From an uncultured Bacteroidales bacterium (lineage in GTDB: Bacteria > Bacteroidota > Bacteroidia > Bacteroidales > Paludibacteraceae), in contig CALCUH010000034.1 of assembly GCA_937907165.1 (NCBI GenBank), positions 20,093 to 84,092 of the forward strand: a DNA stretch of 64,000 nt, written 5' to 3'. The notes beneath the pieces were generated by a model that saw nothing but the letters and a program-made list of their open reading frames with translations, had not been told where the DNA came from and did not search any database. The translations under genes were made by a program, and so were the position numbers. Every line of letters begins with the position of its first letter. Position 1 is the first letter of the stretch. Positions 19,201 through 28,211 of the stretch are shown piece after piece.

Positions 19201-22200
19201 ACACTCGTCGTAAGCTTTCGGCTCACGAATGAGCGCCTTCACATTAGCAGGCGCAATGGCACAAATGTCACCATCCACCGTCAAATGAATATCAGGATCG
19301 ACACCGCAATCCTCCAATACAGGAGGAATACTATCATCGACGGTCAAATTCATCGTACAAGTATCCATGTTACCCGCCTTATCGGTGTATATCCAATGGA
19401 ACGTATGAGTTCCCACAGGATATTCGACGGACAATAACTCATCGTTGTAGTAAACTGAGAAAGAACCATCAGGCGCATAAATCTTCGCCACAACGGTCGG
19501 ATACAAATCTCCGTCACAAGGGTCAGTCACCTTCATACTCTCTGTCGTCGGCAACTGGAGATCCTCATAATTCACGGAACAAACCACACGAGCCGCAACA
19601 TGCTTAGTTGGTGGAGGACAAACAGCGGAAGGATCCGGAGCTGTCGTGTCACGGATAGTCAACATCTGATCGCACTGAAGCTCGTTGCCCGACAAATCGG
19701 TAAAGGTCCAAACAATGTGATATGATGTATCTTTTCTAAACGATTCATACAAATCGACAAATACGGTATCTCCCGGCAACATCACGTGAGGAACGCCCGG
19801 TATGTCACCATCACAATCATCAATAGCGATATGGAAACCTAATGCGACCTTCGCCATTTCCTTTGTAGCCGCACACATATCCGCAGGCAATTCGATAACC
19901 ACCTCAGGCATTCTTCCGCAATCGGCATATACCGGAGCAGTTCTATCTTCAACAATCACCTTCTGCGTACAGACTGTCGGATTACCGGCAGCATCTTTAA
20001 ACGTCCATGTGATGATGGTTGTACCTCTTGGATATGCGTCATTAAACAAATCCTTTCCATCGCTACGGACGCCCTCGCCAGGGATAGAACCTCCCGTAGG
20101 CGAACAAGCATCGTCTGCCGCATAAGGAATCGCCAAGCCAGCCTTCTTTACAGTATTAGCGGATGCTTCACAATTCGTTTCGGTCTCAACGACGATGTCA
20201 CTCAACAACGAGCAATCGAATGCAGGTCCCGTCGTATCCAACACGGTGATGACCTGTTCACATTGGCTCACATTCCCGGAAGCGTCGGTCACATACCATG
20301 TCATGATTGTGGTGCCGAGCAATAACGGATCGGTCAATGCGATATCTGCCGTTATATCATAATTCCAATGTCTGTTCCAAGTAATGGTGAAATCACTTGG
20401 ATCGGAATAACAATTATCCTTTACATTCAAATCATCCAAAGTAGGTTTCTTGAACCATGGAATCTCCTCCACAGGAACGACGCACTGATCATTCGCATAG
20501 AATGTGCCCGAATTATTCCAATCACCGCAATCCAATGTAGGAGCGATGGTGTCGACGACGTTCACATACAACACACAACTATCTTGTTGCAATCCGTCCT
20601 TCTCATTTTGGAAACGATAAACCAAAGTATAGACACCCCTTGTCAAAGTAACGTTCATGACAACATCCTCGAAATTATTCTTCACCTTGACAGGTAACGT
20701 TGTACATGTATAGGAAATGTCAGGACACTCAAACGACTCCGTTCCACCACTTCCAAACCACCTAGCAGTAATCACCTTAGAAGATGCCACATCCTCCGCC
20801 GTATAAGGGTTTTTCACTAACTTAACGGATGTGCCTGTCGAATCAAGCAACTCCACCTCATACGGATAGCCCAAATACTCTTTAACCGTAGTCAAACTAT
20901 TAGAGACGTCCAAAATAGTCTCGTCGTTACCATTGCTAGACCATTCCTTCCACTTGTTCTCCTTAGATTTGCTGAACTTATCCCAATCATTAGTCAACTG
21001 GTCGCATAAATAATCGAGTGTTAATTCCTGTTGGTTTGGACCAACCTTGATGGTGTGCATTCCATTAAGTTCCATCAAGCGGTCTGGGAAATACTGAGCA
21101 GCAAGCGTACACTCCTTATCGAAGTGCAAACCACCGATAACGCAATAGCGGAAATTGAACCATGCGCCCTCTTGGTTCACCGGAATCATAGCGGTAGGCG
21201 TCAAAGAATTTCTCAAAACAAAATTCGCGCTGCAATTATTGTCCGCATACAACACAGTGTCAACCTTAGCGGGACAATCAGGCACAGGGGTAGTACCCGC
21301 CGTCACAATAACCGTTTGGGAACATTGCGACTCGTTACCGCTCATGTCAATAAAGGTGTAATTAATTGTGGTCAAACCGATACCGAAGCGGTGTTTCTCC
21401 AAATCGCTCGCCTTGGTGATGTCCATTTTCACGGTTTTCCCCTTATCGTCAGGACCTTCCAAAGTCATCTCGACGATAACGTTATCGTCACAATTATCCT
21501 TCACCTCATTAGGCGAAATCATACGAAGTTTACCGCTTTCGAACGCCTCCTTCAACGTACCCGTATAGAGATAAGTCTCAGGACCATGTTTCTCCTCGAC
21601 ATCATCCTTCGTCGCATAAGTCAGATATTCGAATCCCTTGTTCTTAGGTTTGTAAGAATTGGCGGTCACACGAATGGATTGCAACAGGGAGCAGTCGAAA
21701 TAAGGAGCCTCCATATCACGTACCGTGAAATTCTGGATACAATCCTCAAAAATATCACTGGTCGGATCATTCAGCTTATAGAAACGCCAACGTATTTCAT
21801 AAGAGTGGTCGACAAGGAAAATGATATCATCGAAACGATTATTAGGGACAGCCTCGAATTCGTCGTCCATGACATCCCTATAGAATACGAACCTCTCCAA
21901 GTTCGGTCCGACCGTACAAGTATCCTTCGCCGTCGGCAGCTCCTTCATTTGAGCCACCAAGCCGTTCAATGACAAACCGCAGAAGCCTTGCTTATTCGCC
22001 ACCTCTCCGATAGCCTCCTCCGGACATACCACATTTGGTTTCCTATCATCGATTACCTCAACGGTCTGTATACAGAACGAGGCGTTACCTGAAGCGTCCG
22101 TAAATTGCCAAAGTATATAAGTGAGACCCACCAAATAATGATCATTCAACGCCACCTTATCGTCAAACATAGAAGCGGCATTGGGAACATAACCAGGATT

Positions 22201-24747
22201 GTATAGACGACCTCTATATACACCTGTCACAGAGCCGTCCACACCATTCGCATCCTCCAAGACAGGAGCTTTCAATGTAGGCAAAGAGGTGTGATGGAAA
22301 TCTGGTGTCGCATCACAACCCTCCTGCAAAGAGAGTTTCGTCGTGTACTTTGGAATTTCATCACAAGGCACACTCGGAGGGGTCACGTCTTTTACCACGA
22401 CAACTTTCGTACAAGTCGCATAGTTGCCACAACCGTCGGTTACCGTATAGGTCACAGTTCCTTCACCCGCAGGCAAAGCTACCACCTTACTCATTTTAGC
22501 GACCTCAGACCTCTTCCCCTCAAAAGTCTTGGTTATCTTAGAGCCTGATTTAGGCGTAAAATTCACCACGATAGATTGTTGAGGATCCGTTTCGCAACCT
22601 GCCGTGAAATCAGGGAACGGGAATTCCACATTCCTCGTTTTCTCTGTTTCACCCAATGTATAAGAGAAGTCGTTCAAGGAGTTGCAATCGATGGTCGGCT
22701 TCACAATCTTACCAAGGTTCCAACTCTGTTCAGCGGTAGTCGGACATCCCACGTTGTTAATCTGTACGGAAACGGATACAGTATGCTTTTTATAGGAACC
22801 GTCACAAGAACCCAAAGCCGGGAAATCCACCGTAGCGGCATCCGTTTTACCTTTCGCTCCGTCTTTCCATGTATAGACATAATTGCTGACATATTGGGAT
22901 GAGAAACCACTCTTCACATCTGCCACAGCCACCACTTTCTGGTTTCTGTCGGTTGGACAGAGTTCTATTTCAGATTGTTTCAAAGGATCAGTTCCCTCTT
23001 TCACGATTTGGATTCGTGGTGTACGATAAACCTCAAAAGTGGAGGAAATCACACTACCAGTCTTCACCTCATATTTTGTCACGCCATCATCCGCCGTACG
23101 CACCTGTACTGGCTGCACATTCATCGTATACTTACCCTCTTCCGCATCCGAATTCAAAACGAGGAATACGGAACCACCACGAGTGTCTTGGAGCAACTCT
23201 CCACCCGAGAAAGATAATTTGTCACTACCGAATACCTCACCTCTTGGTGTTGTGAACGACCAAGTGTACTTGACGTTCTCGTTGGCATCCAACGGGAAGA
23301 CGGAGAACATTCCCTCCTCCCTTGTATTCGGCACACACAATTTCTTTGGACCTTGGATATCGGTCGGTTGGATTGGCTCACAATCTTTACCCGTTACGGT
23401 GAAAGGTATATTAATGTTATAATTTTGTCCGCCATGAGAGCCGCTTGCCCTTACCCTATATTCCCTCTTTCCAAGAAAATCGACAGGAATCTGCACGCTT
23501 TGCCTTCCATCCAATTGATGATCAAATCCGTTGACCGGAGCATTCACCCATGCGCCCGAAGCGTTTTTCATCTCCCAAATATAATTAGCGCCTTTCGGGA
23601 AACCTTTGGCGTTGATTATCGCGTTGTCACCGATACAGACCGCACCTTTGTCCATGCAGACACCCTCCACCTCGGCGGAGATATAGTCGATTGCCACCTT
23701 CATACAAGAGTTGTCCCATTGTTGGAATTGCGGATACAAATCATATCGTCCCTGGGTTCCCAAGAACTGTCCGTAGAAAGTGATATCCATTCGGAAATAT
23801 TTCACAGAACTATATTCCTCAAACACAGAGGAGCCACCTTGGATTCTAGACAAACGAACATTATCCAAGTGGCCTTGCCGTCCTGTCGAAATAGTAGTCA
23901 AATAGGTATTATTAGCGTCATTATAGACATCAATATCAATAGAGTTATAAGAGTCGTTACCGAAGTCGGTACGGATATTCATCATCGCATCATGCATTCC
24001 AGTTCTGTTTCCGCACTCCGACAAATCCACATAGAGACGCATCACGAAACGATAGTATTTGTTTTTGAAATACTGGTTAGGAAAACCTAATTTGAAAGGA
24101 ACATCACAATGTTGAGGTTGGAAAACGTAATAATAATTATAATATGGATCATAATCAGGATCACGATCCAAATGAGGATAGGTGGAACCTCCCGCATAGC
24201 GCCAATTCTGGACAACCGATCCATTGTTACAATTTCGCCAGAAAGTAATATTATTATCTTGGAAGTAAGACTCCAGTCCTCCCGGAGGCGTAGACCCCCA
24301 GTTGATGGAACTAGGGTTTCCGTTTGTCGGGTTGAAGTCCGTTCCCAAATAGTAATCGCCCGTAGAGGTGATATGGCAAACCTCCTCGCAATCATGGCTT
24401 ACATCAACAGAAACCGAATTACTTTTTTTGGACGTGTTCTTTTGGTCGACCATATAATACTGGACAGGCTTATCACCCATGTCGAGCACACATTTAATCA
24501 ATCCCGTCGTCGGATCCGCCACTGCGGTCACGTTCGCCTTGGTGTAGGCGCCACCATTGACCGACATATACAAATCAGCGGCTCCACTATCGAAACCACT
24601 ACCCGTGAGGACAATAGGCTCCCCCACGCATGCGGAACCTCTAGTAGAACCGTCTACATTTAACGTCTGGGCGCCCACCATTGGGGAACACAAACAAGCG
24701 GCGAACACTACTGCTATCCGTCTATAGAAACTAGAGAACGATTTCAT
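13207..24747 (-). CDS. Giant T9SS-exported HYR-repeat cell-surface protein with gliding-motility-type C-terminal domain
   Basis: 3846 residues from the ATG at 24747, chosen because it gives a normal signal peptide (MKSFSSFYRR, hydrophobic stretch, VGAQ). In-frame starts up to 24831 would add 28 basic residues. After about 700 residues of Ig-like and lectin-like N-terminal region come roughly two dozen HYR-type repeats (pattern P.FDCS.L, C, DxC, GxxxRSD, YPxGxTxIxWxF.D..GN...C.Q.V.V.D), rich in paired cysteines and Asp. The last 80 residues (TAFTP...DGFND, VVIFDRYGQKVFEG, GVYFYTV, G.I.IVK) are the type B gliding-motility-associated sorting domain. It is predicted to be surface-attached or secreted by T9SS; adhesion is the likely role. 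Residues of about 2230-3030 contain a duplicated four-repeat block. Confidence 0.93.
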   Translation of the reverse strand: MKSFSSFYRRIAVVFAACLCSPMVGAQTLNVDGSTRGSACVGEPIVLTGSGFDSGAADLYMSVNGGAYTKANVTAVADPTTGLIKCVLDMGDKPVQYYMVDQKNTSKKSNSVSVDVSHDCEEVCHITSTGDYYLGTDFNPTNGNPSSINWGSTPPGGLESYFQDNNITFWRNCNNGSVVQNWRYAGGSTYPHLDRDPDYDPYYNYYYVFQPQHCDVPFKLGFPNQYFKNKYYRFVMRLYVDLSECGNRTGMHDAMMNIRTDFGNDSYNSIDIDVYNDANNTYLTTISTGRQGHLDNVRLSRIQGGSSVFEEYSSVKYFRMDITFYGQFLGTQGRYDLYPQFQQWDNSCMKVAIDYISAEVEGVCMDKGAVCIGDNAIINAKGFPKGANYIWEMKNASGAWVNAPVNGFDHQLDGRQSVQIPVDFLGKREYRVRASGSHGGQNYNINIPFTVTGKDCEPIQPTDIQGPKKLCVPNTREEGMFSVFPLDANENVKYTWSFTTPRGEVFGSDKLSFSGGELLQDTRGGSVFLVLNSDAEEGKYTMNVQPVQVRTADDGVTKYEVKTGSVISSTFEVYRTPRIQIVKEGTDPLKQSEIELCPTDRNQKVVAVADVKSGFSSQYVSNYVYTWKDGAKGKTDAATVDFPALGSCDGSYKKHTVSVSVQINNVGCPTTAEQSWNLGKIVKPTIDCNSLNDFSYTLGETEKTRNVEFPFPDFTAGCETDPQQSIVVNFTPKSGSKITKTFEGKRSEVAKMSKVVALPAGEGTVTYTVTDGCGNYATCTKVVVVKDVTPPSVPCDEIPKYTTKLSLQEGCDATPDFHHTSLPTLKAPVLEDANGVDGSVTGVYRGRLYNPGYVPNAASMFDDKVALNDHYLVGLTYILWQFTDASGNASFCIQTVEVIDDRKPNVVCPEEAIGEVANKQGFCGLSLNGLVAQMKELPTAKDTCTVGPNLERFVFYRDVMDDEFEAVPNNRFDDIIFLVDHSYEIRWRFYKLNDPTSDIFEDCIQNFTVRDMEAPYFDCSLLQSIRVTANSYKPKNKGFEYLTYATKDDVEEKHGPETYLYTGTLKEAFESGKLRMISPNEVKDNCDDNVIVEMTLEGPDDKGKTVKMDITKASDLEKHRFGIGLTTINYTFIDMSGNESQCSQTVIVTAGTTPVPDCPAKVDTVLYADNNCSANFVLRNSLTPTAMIPVNQEGAWFNFRYCVIGGLHFDKECTLAAQYFPDRLMELNGMHTIKVGPNQQELTLDYLCDQLTNDWDKFSKSKENKWKEWSSNGNDETILDVSNSLTTVKEYLGYPYEVELLDSTGTSVKLVKNPYTAEDVASSKVITARWFGSGGTESFECPDISYTCTTLPVKVKNNFEDVVMNVTLTRGVYTLVYRFQNEKDGLQQDSCVLYVNVVDTIAPTLDCGDWNNSGTFYANDQCVVPVEEIPWFKKPTLDDLNVKDNCYSDPSDFTITWNRHWNYDITADIALTDPLLLGTTIMTWYVTDASGNVSQCEQVITVLDTTGPAFDCSLLSDIVVETETNCEASANTVKKAGLAIPYAADDACSPTGGSIPGEGVRSDGKDLFNDAYPRGTTIITWTFKDAAGNPTVCTQKVIVEDRTAPVYADCGRMPEVVIELPADMCAATKEMAKVALGFHIAIDDCDGDIPGVPHVMLPGDTVFVDLYESFRKDTSYHIVWTFTDLSGNELQCDQMLTIRDTTAPDPSAVCPPPTKHVAARVVCSVNYEDLQLPTTESMKVTDPCDGDLYPTVVAKIYAPDGSFSVYYNDELLSVEYPVGTHTFHWIYTDKAGNMDTCTMNLTVDDSIPPVLEDCGVDPDIHLTVDGDICAIAPANVKALIREPKAYDECDDYLAETGLTWMDPVVERYFIDSTLQVSGTDTLGYTYDSTKVADGVSRKWDVDPFPKGLTLLRWIFTDRSGNSVMCEKTVTVHDFTPPYFDCDDIDPDTLRPEAYKGDCEVEFGNLKRDVLDKLAYKAWDACAGDSIPGVLTLNGDIELPEEYTMSVGITYKLIWMFEDEDHNKTTCPQYILPSHLNDIDFDCNTIKDTVAYAEAGTCGITADSLRLHVPVAIDSCAVLSGFGGTFEAVGFRSDSLTLKSDYPTGHTHIDWMFVSPWNLHDTLWCDQDVFIRGNKHFDMDCDVLTPTRRDTLDDCGPTDPLVFVIDTPKVADPCIVDENSPEYWRVGVGTRSDNNKLDAPFSLGVTSIQWVFTDFTESISDTCNQDVVVKTSLEMIFDCDALNKDTIAVDVVVGECTVDASKVKEKIKTPFALHPCPEESGVDTIWGVPSRRFGMSMDSSFYVGLSEIVWTFIDTSATILHDTVTCSQWVRVGDVNEMPVKCENYPDAVYRLSPNDCEISWKEMEIQIPGVVDLCSHNIIDPVVTRSSGKNLTAKTTLSGTDTIVVIEADPFTVGVDTVRWSYSFQGQLFVCDQIITVKDSMAPIYDCDNLSDLVVPSIPGKCYVNASAVFDSLPNPWPQAEDVCNKQKIDGRVYLEDGRELSRLSSFTVPVGNHVLTWIFIDETINEIADTCSQKLLVIGDQAPIFDCSSLQGDTILIEGCDTTLGERDIPTPYALDACTGDSIEGVGFRMDYGPLYGKYPVGTTQIRWIFVSPFSTLADTCIQNLTILTKQELDLHCSDVNGDTVHVDVEEGECFTPVDLKTPFALHPCPEQSKVDTIWGVPYRSDSRAFRDSFRTGITVVTWVFTDKSGTMYKNVDTCYTVVSVGDVNKMPVDCNNMPDTTIILPPTDCEISWKEINFSVPEVRDLCSDSLITPTLTRWSGKTMDENFTVGPDTVYWNYNFFGQIVTCHQGFLVLDSVAPDFDCSVLKDTLLVAKDGECEVSSEEFVAFLGDHVAIDSCTGKEVHGRAFVCDVISPFDDTISSNVTDCVPVETVIAKVGETLKIHWIFQDTLLNAVAKECDQTVTVKGTAEPIFDCSSLTDTILYLALDQCELPKGSVDLNVPVAKDSCTGLDVKGVGVRRDSLALTDFYPRGVTVVDWTFTSPYSINSKSCPQNVVVKDTFPPQFPCDTLQDTIKVRITMTSISETEVSYDEVEAGGLYIPSIQDACDGLLEAVGTRSDGLDLKSNFSLGNPVVITWTFSDSSKNVHKCEQVVLVEDWLIEDLVCPEDLNGKVFACVEDVPAPYADYEAFKAAGGSFTNETKLLPNTFSYEDRYEGDSCVMTFTRTYHVEDFRHNDITCDQVLYVKDTIAPVIQSDLIKDITVSCTDTIAPAATLTATDNCDPSPKVTIRETNDRGNDPSACEYFNYDIVREYEATDRCGNKSVFKQVISVRDTTSPQFNVPEGWRDTVLAKNYKECIFGVPDMVMDIRSLVSDDCSDNDIRILQVPSAGTRINKTTRVWFYAYDKCDNVDSLSRVVQVQHPETIVELTAKNIDTCVYEGTRFSLSNSEVRFASGIVLFPRIDGSFRRIPSVFSFDYYKGDSVDVKNLIFSDNSYTYRSLFSSLAEKYGSHEAALEAVTRMTKNSQSGSYTFVAMDTTTGCSDTATAYVNIAEMPRVRIDNSTMHECEGNMIDLDAKVRCEAEMGAPITKRYWTLNGEPFDFADSTNGVLMKEYNNASLVYVAKNRCGESLSSNSLFMFCDDKLSGDKLEDSIKFFGSVEKYELYKNDQYYVHDSIVLDVHQRYAPDSILVETEPSNPTRIWKGETALLTLKTQYPYITSTWYKVVGSFDREFYDYKTAEYEYDFYSDTTRVTLEDEKDEVLFIGTSSLSYIEDSPIDTSYYYVTIDDGVCPSSASSLIRVDVITKLPTAFTPYEKDGFNDIFMERHPVVIFDRYGQKVFEGENGWDGTHKGHMADPGVYFYTVVMIDGSVMNGTIEIVKIDH

Positions 24748-24943
24748 ACGAAAACGCTTTATTTTATTAATAATCATTATTTTATCCATTCTAAACTCAT
24801 AACGTGTTTTTCCCGTATATAGCAAAAACATCTAAACTCAACACATCCAGTAAAAACCTAACTGAACCCTATTGTCTCAAAAAAAGCTTTCCGTTAAGGG
24901 TCTCCCACACCAACGAAAAAGCTAATCGAGAATACTCAAACGA

Positions 24944-24974
24944 CAAAATTAACTATTTACAAGCAAAACACAAA
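24944..24974 (-). promoter_or_regulatory. Promoter of the giant HYR-repeat gene
   Basis: On the minus strand TAATTTTG (24944-24951) is preceded by TTTG (24971-24974) with 19 bases between. The implied 5' untranslated region is about 190 bases to the ATG at 24747. Confidence 0.6.
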
Positions 24975-25039
24975 TTTTTATTTCAAATAAATATTCATTG
25001 ATGTTTTTAAAACAACAATGAATAATTTTTAAATCAATC

Positions 25040-25717
25040 CTAGTTCATATAATCCTTTATCCAAGATTTCAAAACCATATTGCCCAAATCAGACAATTCA
25101 AAGCCATCGGTACTGAACTTGTCGTTCAGAATTCCGTCCTCTGTCGAAAAAGTACGGGCGACGTCAGCAAAAGTATAATTATACCGCATGGAGATCATTT
25201 TCACGAAGATGTTGAGTTTGGAAACACGTTCAGCCACATCGGCTGTATTTTTCCTATCATTTCTATCCATAGAAAATGGAGGAACTGAAAAGATAACTAT
25301 TTCACAATAAGGGAAATGTTCCTGTAGATTTTTCACCAGTTCTTCATACTCTTCCGCAATGTCTCCGACAATTTCTCCCCTCATCAACTCCTCCTCACCA
25401 TACATCAGGAAGATACGGGAAGGACGGGAGACACCAAAAAGTTTGTCTATACGACTGATATCAGCTCGTATCGTATTTCCGTCGAATGCCAACACCTTGA
25501 TTTTATCGTTCTCTAACATTGACGACCAATCGCAAGCGGCAAATCGTCTTTCACCCATAAAGACGACATCGTCATCCTCCACGTGGACGGACAAAATATT
25601 TACATTATCCTCCGCGACTGACGCATGGTCTTTCCCTCTAAACAATAAGACGAGAACCAAACAAACCACCACGGAGGTTGCCACAGATAGAGTGATAAAA
25701 AAACTTTTCTTTTTCAT
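25040..25717 (-). CDS. Membrane-anchored SGNH-hydrolase-like protein with altered active site
   Basis: 225 residues. Residues 7-27 form a signal anchor; the rest looks like a periplasmic SGNH/GDSL fold. Block order is kept, but key residues differ: block I reads FMGERRF where GDS is expected, the block III position reads YGEEEL where GxND is expected, and the C-terminal block V reads STDGFELSD where DGxH is expected, so both nucleophile Ser and catalytic His appear replaced (Glu in each case). It is therefore probably a non-catalytic binding relative. It overlaps the glucosaminidase gene by 4 bases (ATGA), which suggests a shared cell-wall role. The assignment is by fold pattern only. Confidence 0.6.
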   Translation of the reverse strand: MKKKSFFITLSVATSVVVCLVLVLLFRGKDHASVAEDNVNILSVHVEDDDVVFMGERRFAACDWSSMLENDKIKVLAFDGNTIRADISRIDKLFGVSRPSRIFLMYGEEELMRGEIVGDIAEEYEELVKNLQEHFPYCEIVIFSVPPFSMDRNDRKNTADVAERVSKLNIFVKMISMRYNYTFADVARTFSTEDGILNDKFSTDGFELSDLGNMVLKSWIKDYMN

Positions 25718-26322
25718 TTGAAAAACCTCCCACGATACTTGGAGAACGCCTCTTTGTCAGTTCCCGCAGTTTGGTTCTCCCCTCTCATCACATAACGCTC
25801 CGGATGTCTATCGAACTCATACAACTTGTTTTGTTGGATCACATCAATAAGCAGCTGCGGATACTCGGGATTAGTAGCGTAGCCCGCCTGCTTCAGGCCA
25901 ATGGCCCATGAACGATAATCCGTTGTTGAGAAATTGAACAAGAAAAAATAACGGCTGCGTCCCGACAAGAAAAGCGAGTGGTCGCGGTACGAAGCCTCCG
26001 CATGCTCATAGACACGGAAGCAATCGTCCTTCTTATCGTCGTCTTTCAGGAAACGTTCACCCTGATAGTCACTCGTGCATTTTATACCGAAATGATTGTT
26101 GGCCTGCTGCGCAAGATCACTCTTTCCACTCCCCGATTCAAGAATTCCCTGCGCCAAAGTGATACTGGCAGGAATTCCGAATTCATACATCTCCCTTATA
26201 GCAATCTTAAAATAGGTGTCGATATACTCCGTCGTCTGCTCAGAGACATACGAAACTTGTTTCTGAGAGAACACAACGGACGAGAGAAGGATGCACGTCA
26301 GGATGGCAAACGAGCGACGCAT
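25714..26322 (-). CDS. Secreted glucosaminidase-domain protein (peptidoglycan hydrolase)
   Basis: 202 residues from the ATG at 26322. This start gives a signal peptide (MRRSFAILTCILLSSVVFSQ) and avoids overlap with pfkA. The body is a mannosyl-glycoprotein endo-beta-N-acetylglucosaminidase/FlgJ-type domain: ITLAQGILESGSGKSDLAQQANNHFGIKC holds the catalytic Glu (ILESG), followed by FRVYEHAEASYRDHSLFL and KQAGYATNPEYPQLLIDVI. It should cleave the MurNAc-GlcNAc glycan backbone in the periplasm. No LysM domain is present. It lies 10 bases after pfkA and overlaps the next gene by 4 bases. Confidence 0.9.
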   Translation of the reverse strand: MRRSFAILTCILLSSVVFSQKQVSYVSEQTTEYIDTYFKIAIREMYEFGIPASITLAQGILESGSGKSDLAQQANNHFGIKCTSDYQGERFLKDDDKKDDCFRVYEHAEASYRDHSLFLSGRSRYFFLFNFSTTDYRSWAIGLKQAGYATNPEYPQLLIDVIQQNKLYEFDRHPERYVMRGENQTAGTDKEAFSKYRGRFFK

Positions 26323-26332
26323 TTCCCTTATA

Positions 26333-27316
26333 CTAGCAAGAGAGCGTTTTAAGCACATCCATCAGATGATAATCGAAAGGCTTATCATCCTTAATAGCTT
26401 TCGTGAACGGCACATAAACGATTTTGTCATCATCCACGCCCACCATCACATTACGCTGTTCCTCCATAAGGGCATCGATTGCAGCAGCTCCTAAACGGCT
26501 AGCCAAAATACGATCATGAGCGGAAGGCGAACCTCCGCGCTGGAGATGACCCAAAATCGTAATGCGGGCATCATATTCAGGATGGTTTTTCTTCAAGCGA
26601 CTCGCGATGCCGACAGCGCCACCCGTCAACTCACTCTCCGCCACGATTACGATACTACTATTTTTAGATTTTCTGAATCCCCTTTGAATCAAAGCCTCCA
26701 ACTGATCCTCTCCCGTCACGATTTCAGGAATGATAGCCGCTTCGGCACCAGAAGCCAATGCGGAATTGATGGCAAGGAACCCAGCGTCGCGCCCCATCAC
26801 CTCAATAAAAAAGAGACGTTCGTGCGAATTAGCCGTATCCCTAATTTTGTCCACCGCATCGACAATCGTATTCAACGCAGTGTCATAACCTATCGTATAA
26901 TCCGTCCCGCACAAATCATTATCAATGGTACAAGGCACTCCGATAACAGGAACGTTAAACTCTTGGGCGAACACACGCGCACCCGTGAAAGTTCCATCTC
27001 CACCGAGGACGACCAATGCGTCAATCTCCTCCTGTTGCATCGTCTCGAAAGCCTTCTTTCTGCCCTCTTCCGTCATAAACTCCTTACAACGAGCCGTGCG
27101 AAGGATGGTTCCTCCTTGCTGGATAATATTACTTACACTTTGAGTCTGAAACTCATGGATTTCATCTAGAATTAGACCACGATAACCACGATAAATACCT
27201 TTTACCTTAATACCGCGGAAAATCGCGGCACGCGTCACGGCGCGAATGGCGGCGTTCATACCCGGCGCATCACCACCTGACGTTAAGATTCCAATACAAT
27301 TAATTTGATACTTCAT
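26333..27316 (-). CDS. pfkA: ATP-dependent 6-phosphofructokinase
   Basis: 327-residue glycolytic enzyme that phosphorylates fructose 6-phosphate. Motifs: [13 protein letters not shown] at the N-terminus, [11 protein letters not shown] (ATP site), PCTIDND (catalytic Asp region), VMGRDAGF, and [14 protein letters not shown] near the C-terminus. The GGDGT form (rather than GGEDT) is that of the ATP-dependent enzyme rather than the pyrophosphate type. The ATG at 27316 was chosen; an AGGAG sequence lies 7 bases before it and the family length fits. It follows ispH by 22 bases. Confidence 0.95.
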   Translation of the reverse strand: MKYQINCIGILTSGGDAPGMNAAIRAVTRAAIFRGIKVKGIYRGYRGLILDEIHEFQTQSVSNIIQQGGTILRTARCKEFMTEEGRKKAFETMQQEEIDALVVLGGDGTFTGARVFAQEFNVPVIGVPCTIDNDLCGTDYTIGYDTALNTIVDAVDKIRDTANSHERLFFIEVMGRDAGFLAINSALASGAEAAIIPEIVTGEDQLEALIQRGFRKSKNSSIVIVAESELTGGAVGIASRLKKNHPEYDARITILGHLQRGGSPSAHDRILASRLGAAAIDALMEEQRNVMVGVDDDKIVYVPFTKAIKDDKPFDYHLMDVLKTLSC

Positions 27317-27338
27317 ATTATTGCTCCTTGTATTTACT

Positions 27339-28211
27339 TCATCCATAATACTCAGCGTATTGCTCAATTTTGCTTTTCAACGCCTCCATCAGCCATTTCG
27401 GCGTGGAAGTGGCGCCACATATACCAACTGATTTCACATGACGGAAAATAGTATAGTCCACATCCTCCAAATCGGAAACCATATATATGTTCGGATTCAC
27501 CTTTCTGCACTCATCGAAAAGCACCTTCCCGTTTGAGCTCTTCTTACCGCTCACGAAAAGGACCAGTTCGTGTTTCGAGACAAAATTAACTATTTTCGGA
27601 ATCCGATTAGCAACTTGTCGACAAATTGTATCATTAAATTCAAAGCTGCGATCCTCCCGGACCTTTGCTCTAATGGCTTGCACCATTTTATTGAATCCGT
27701 CAATAGACTTAGTGGTTTGGGAAAACATCTTTATGTTTTTGGAGAAATCGATTTTGTCGATATCCGGCAAACCCTCCACCACGACGGCGGTGCCATCTGT
27801 CTGACCGACCAAGCCGTTTACTTCAGCATGACCGTTCTTCCCGTAAATGACGATTTGGGTCTCATCACTTTTAGACTCTTCGTAAGCCTGCTTGATTTTT
27901 TTCTGAAGATTTAAGACGACAGGGCAAGTGGCATCAATGATTTCCAGATTATTTTCCTTCGCATATTGATAAGTGGAAGGCGGTTCACCATGGGCACGAA
28001 AAAGAACCTTTTGGTCACGAAGACCAAGATACGTCTCTCTGTCGATAGAAATCAGTCCCTTGTTAGAGAGCCTTTCCACCTCCATGCTATTGTGGACAAT
28101 ATCACCCAAACAATAGAGCCGAGGCGTACGGGTAAGTTCCTCCTCCGCCTTTTTGATGGCAGTCACGACACCAAAGCAGAAACCCGAATTATCATCTATC
28201 TCTATTATCAT
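27339..28211 (-). CDS. ispH: 4-hydroxy-3-methylbut-2-enyl diphosphate reductase
   Basis: 290-residue [4Fe-4S] enzyme for the last step of the MEP isoprenoid pathway, forming IPP and DMAPP. The three cluster cysteines are in GFCFGV, DATCPVV and GICGATSTP. Conserved substrate residues are seen in AHGEPP and the TTKS segment. The ATG at 28211 starts the [15 protein letters not shown]-terminus and overlaps the cmk stop by 4 bases; an earlier in-frame codon at 28244 would extend into cmk. Confidence 0.96.
   Translation of the reverse strand: MIIEIDDNSGFCFGVVTAIKKAEEELTRTPRLYCLGDIVHNSMEVERLSNKGLISIDRETYLGLRDQKVLFRAHGEPPSTYQYAKENNLEIIDATCPVVLNLQKKIKQAYEESKSDETQIVIYGKNGHAEVNGLVGQTDGTAVVVEGLPDIDKIDFSKNIKMFSQTTKSIDGFNKMVQAIRAKVREDRSFEFNDTICRQVANRIPKIVNFVSKHELVLFVSGKKSSNGKVLFDECRKVNPNIYMVSDLEDVDYTIFRHVKSVGICGATSTPKWLMEALKSKIEQYAEYYG

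Noticed and set aside
21031..21972. A 313-codon open frame on the + strand opposite the HYR giant, and many similar ones along both giant genes
   Set aside because: They lie antisense to a protein with clear repeats, signal peptide and sorting domain, have no recognisable domains and lack promoters. They reflect codon bias of the giant genes.
26323..26358. Longer N-terminus for the glucosaminidase, and likewise for PfkA (to 27367) and IspH (to 28244)
   Set aside because: The extensions run into neighbouring coding regions or gaps and displace the signal peptide or the family N-terminus.
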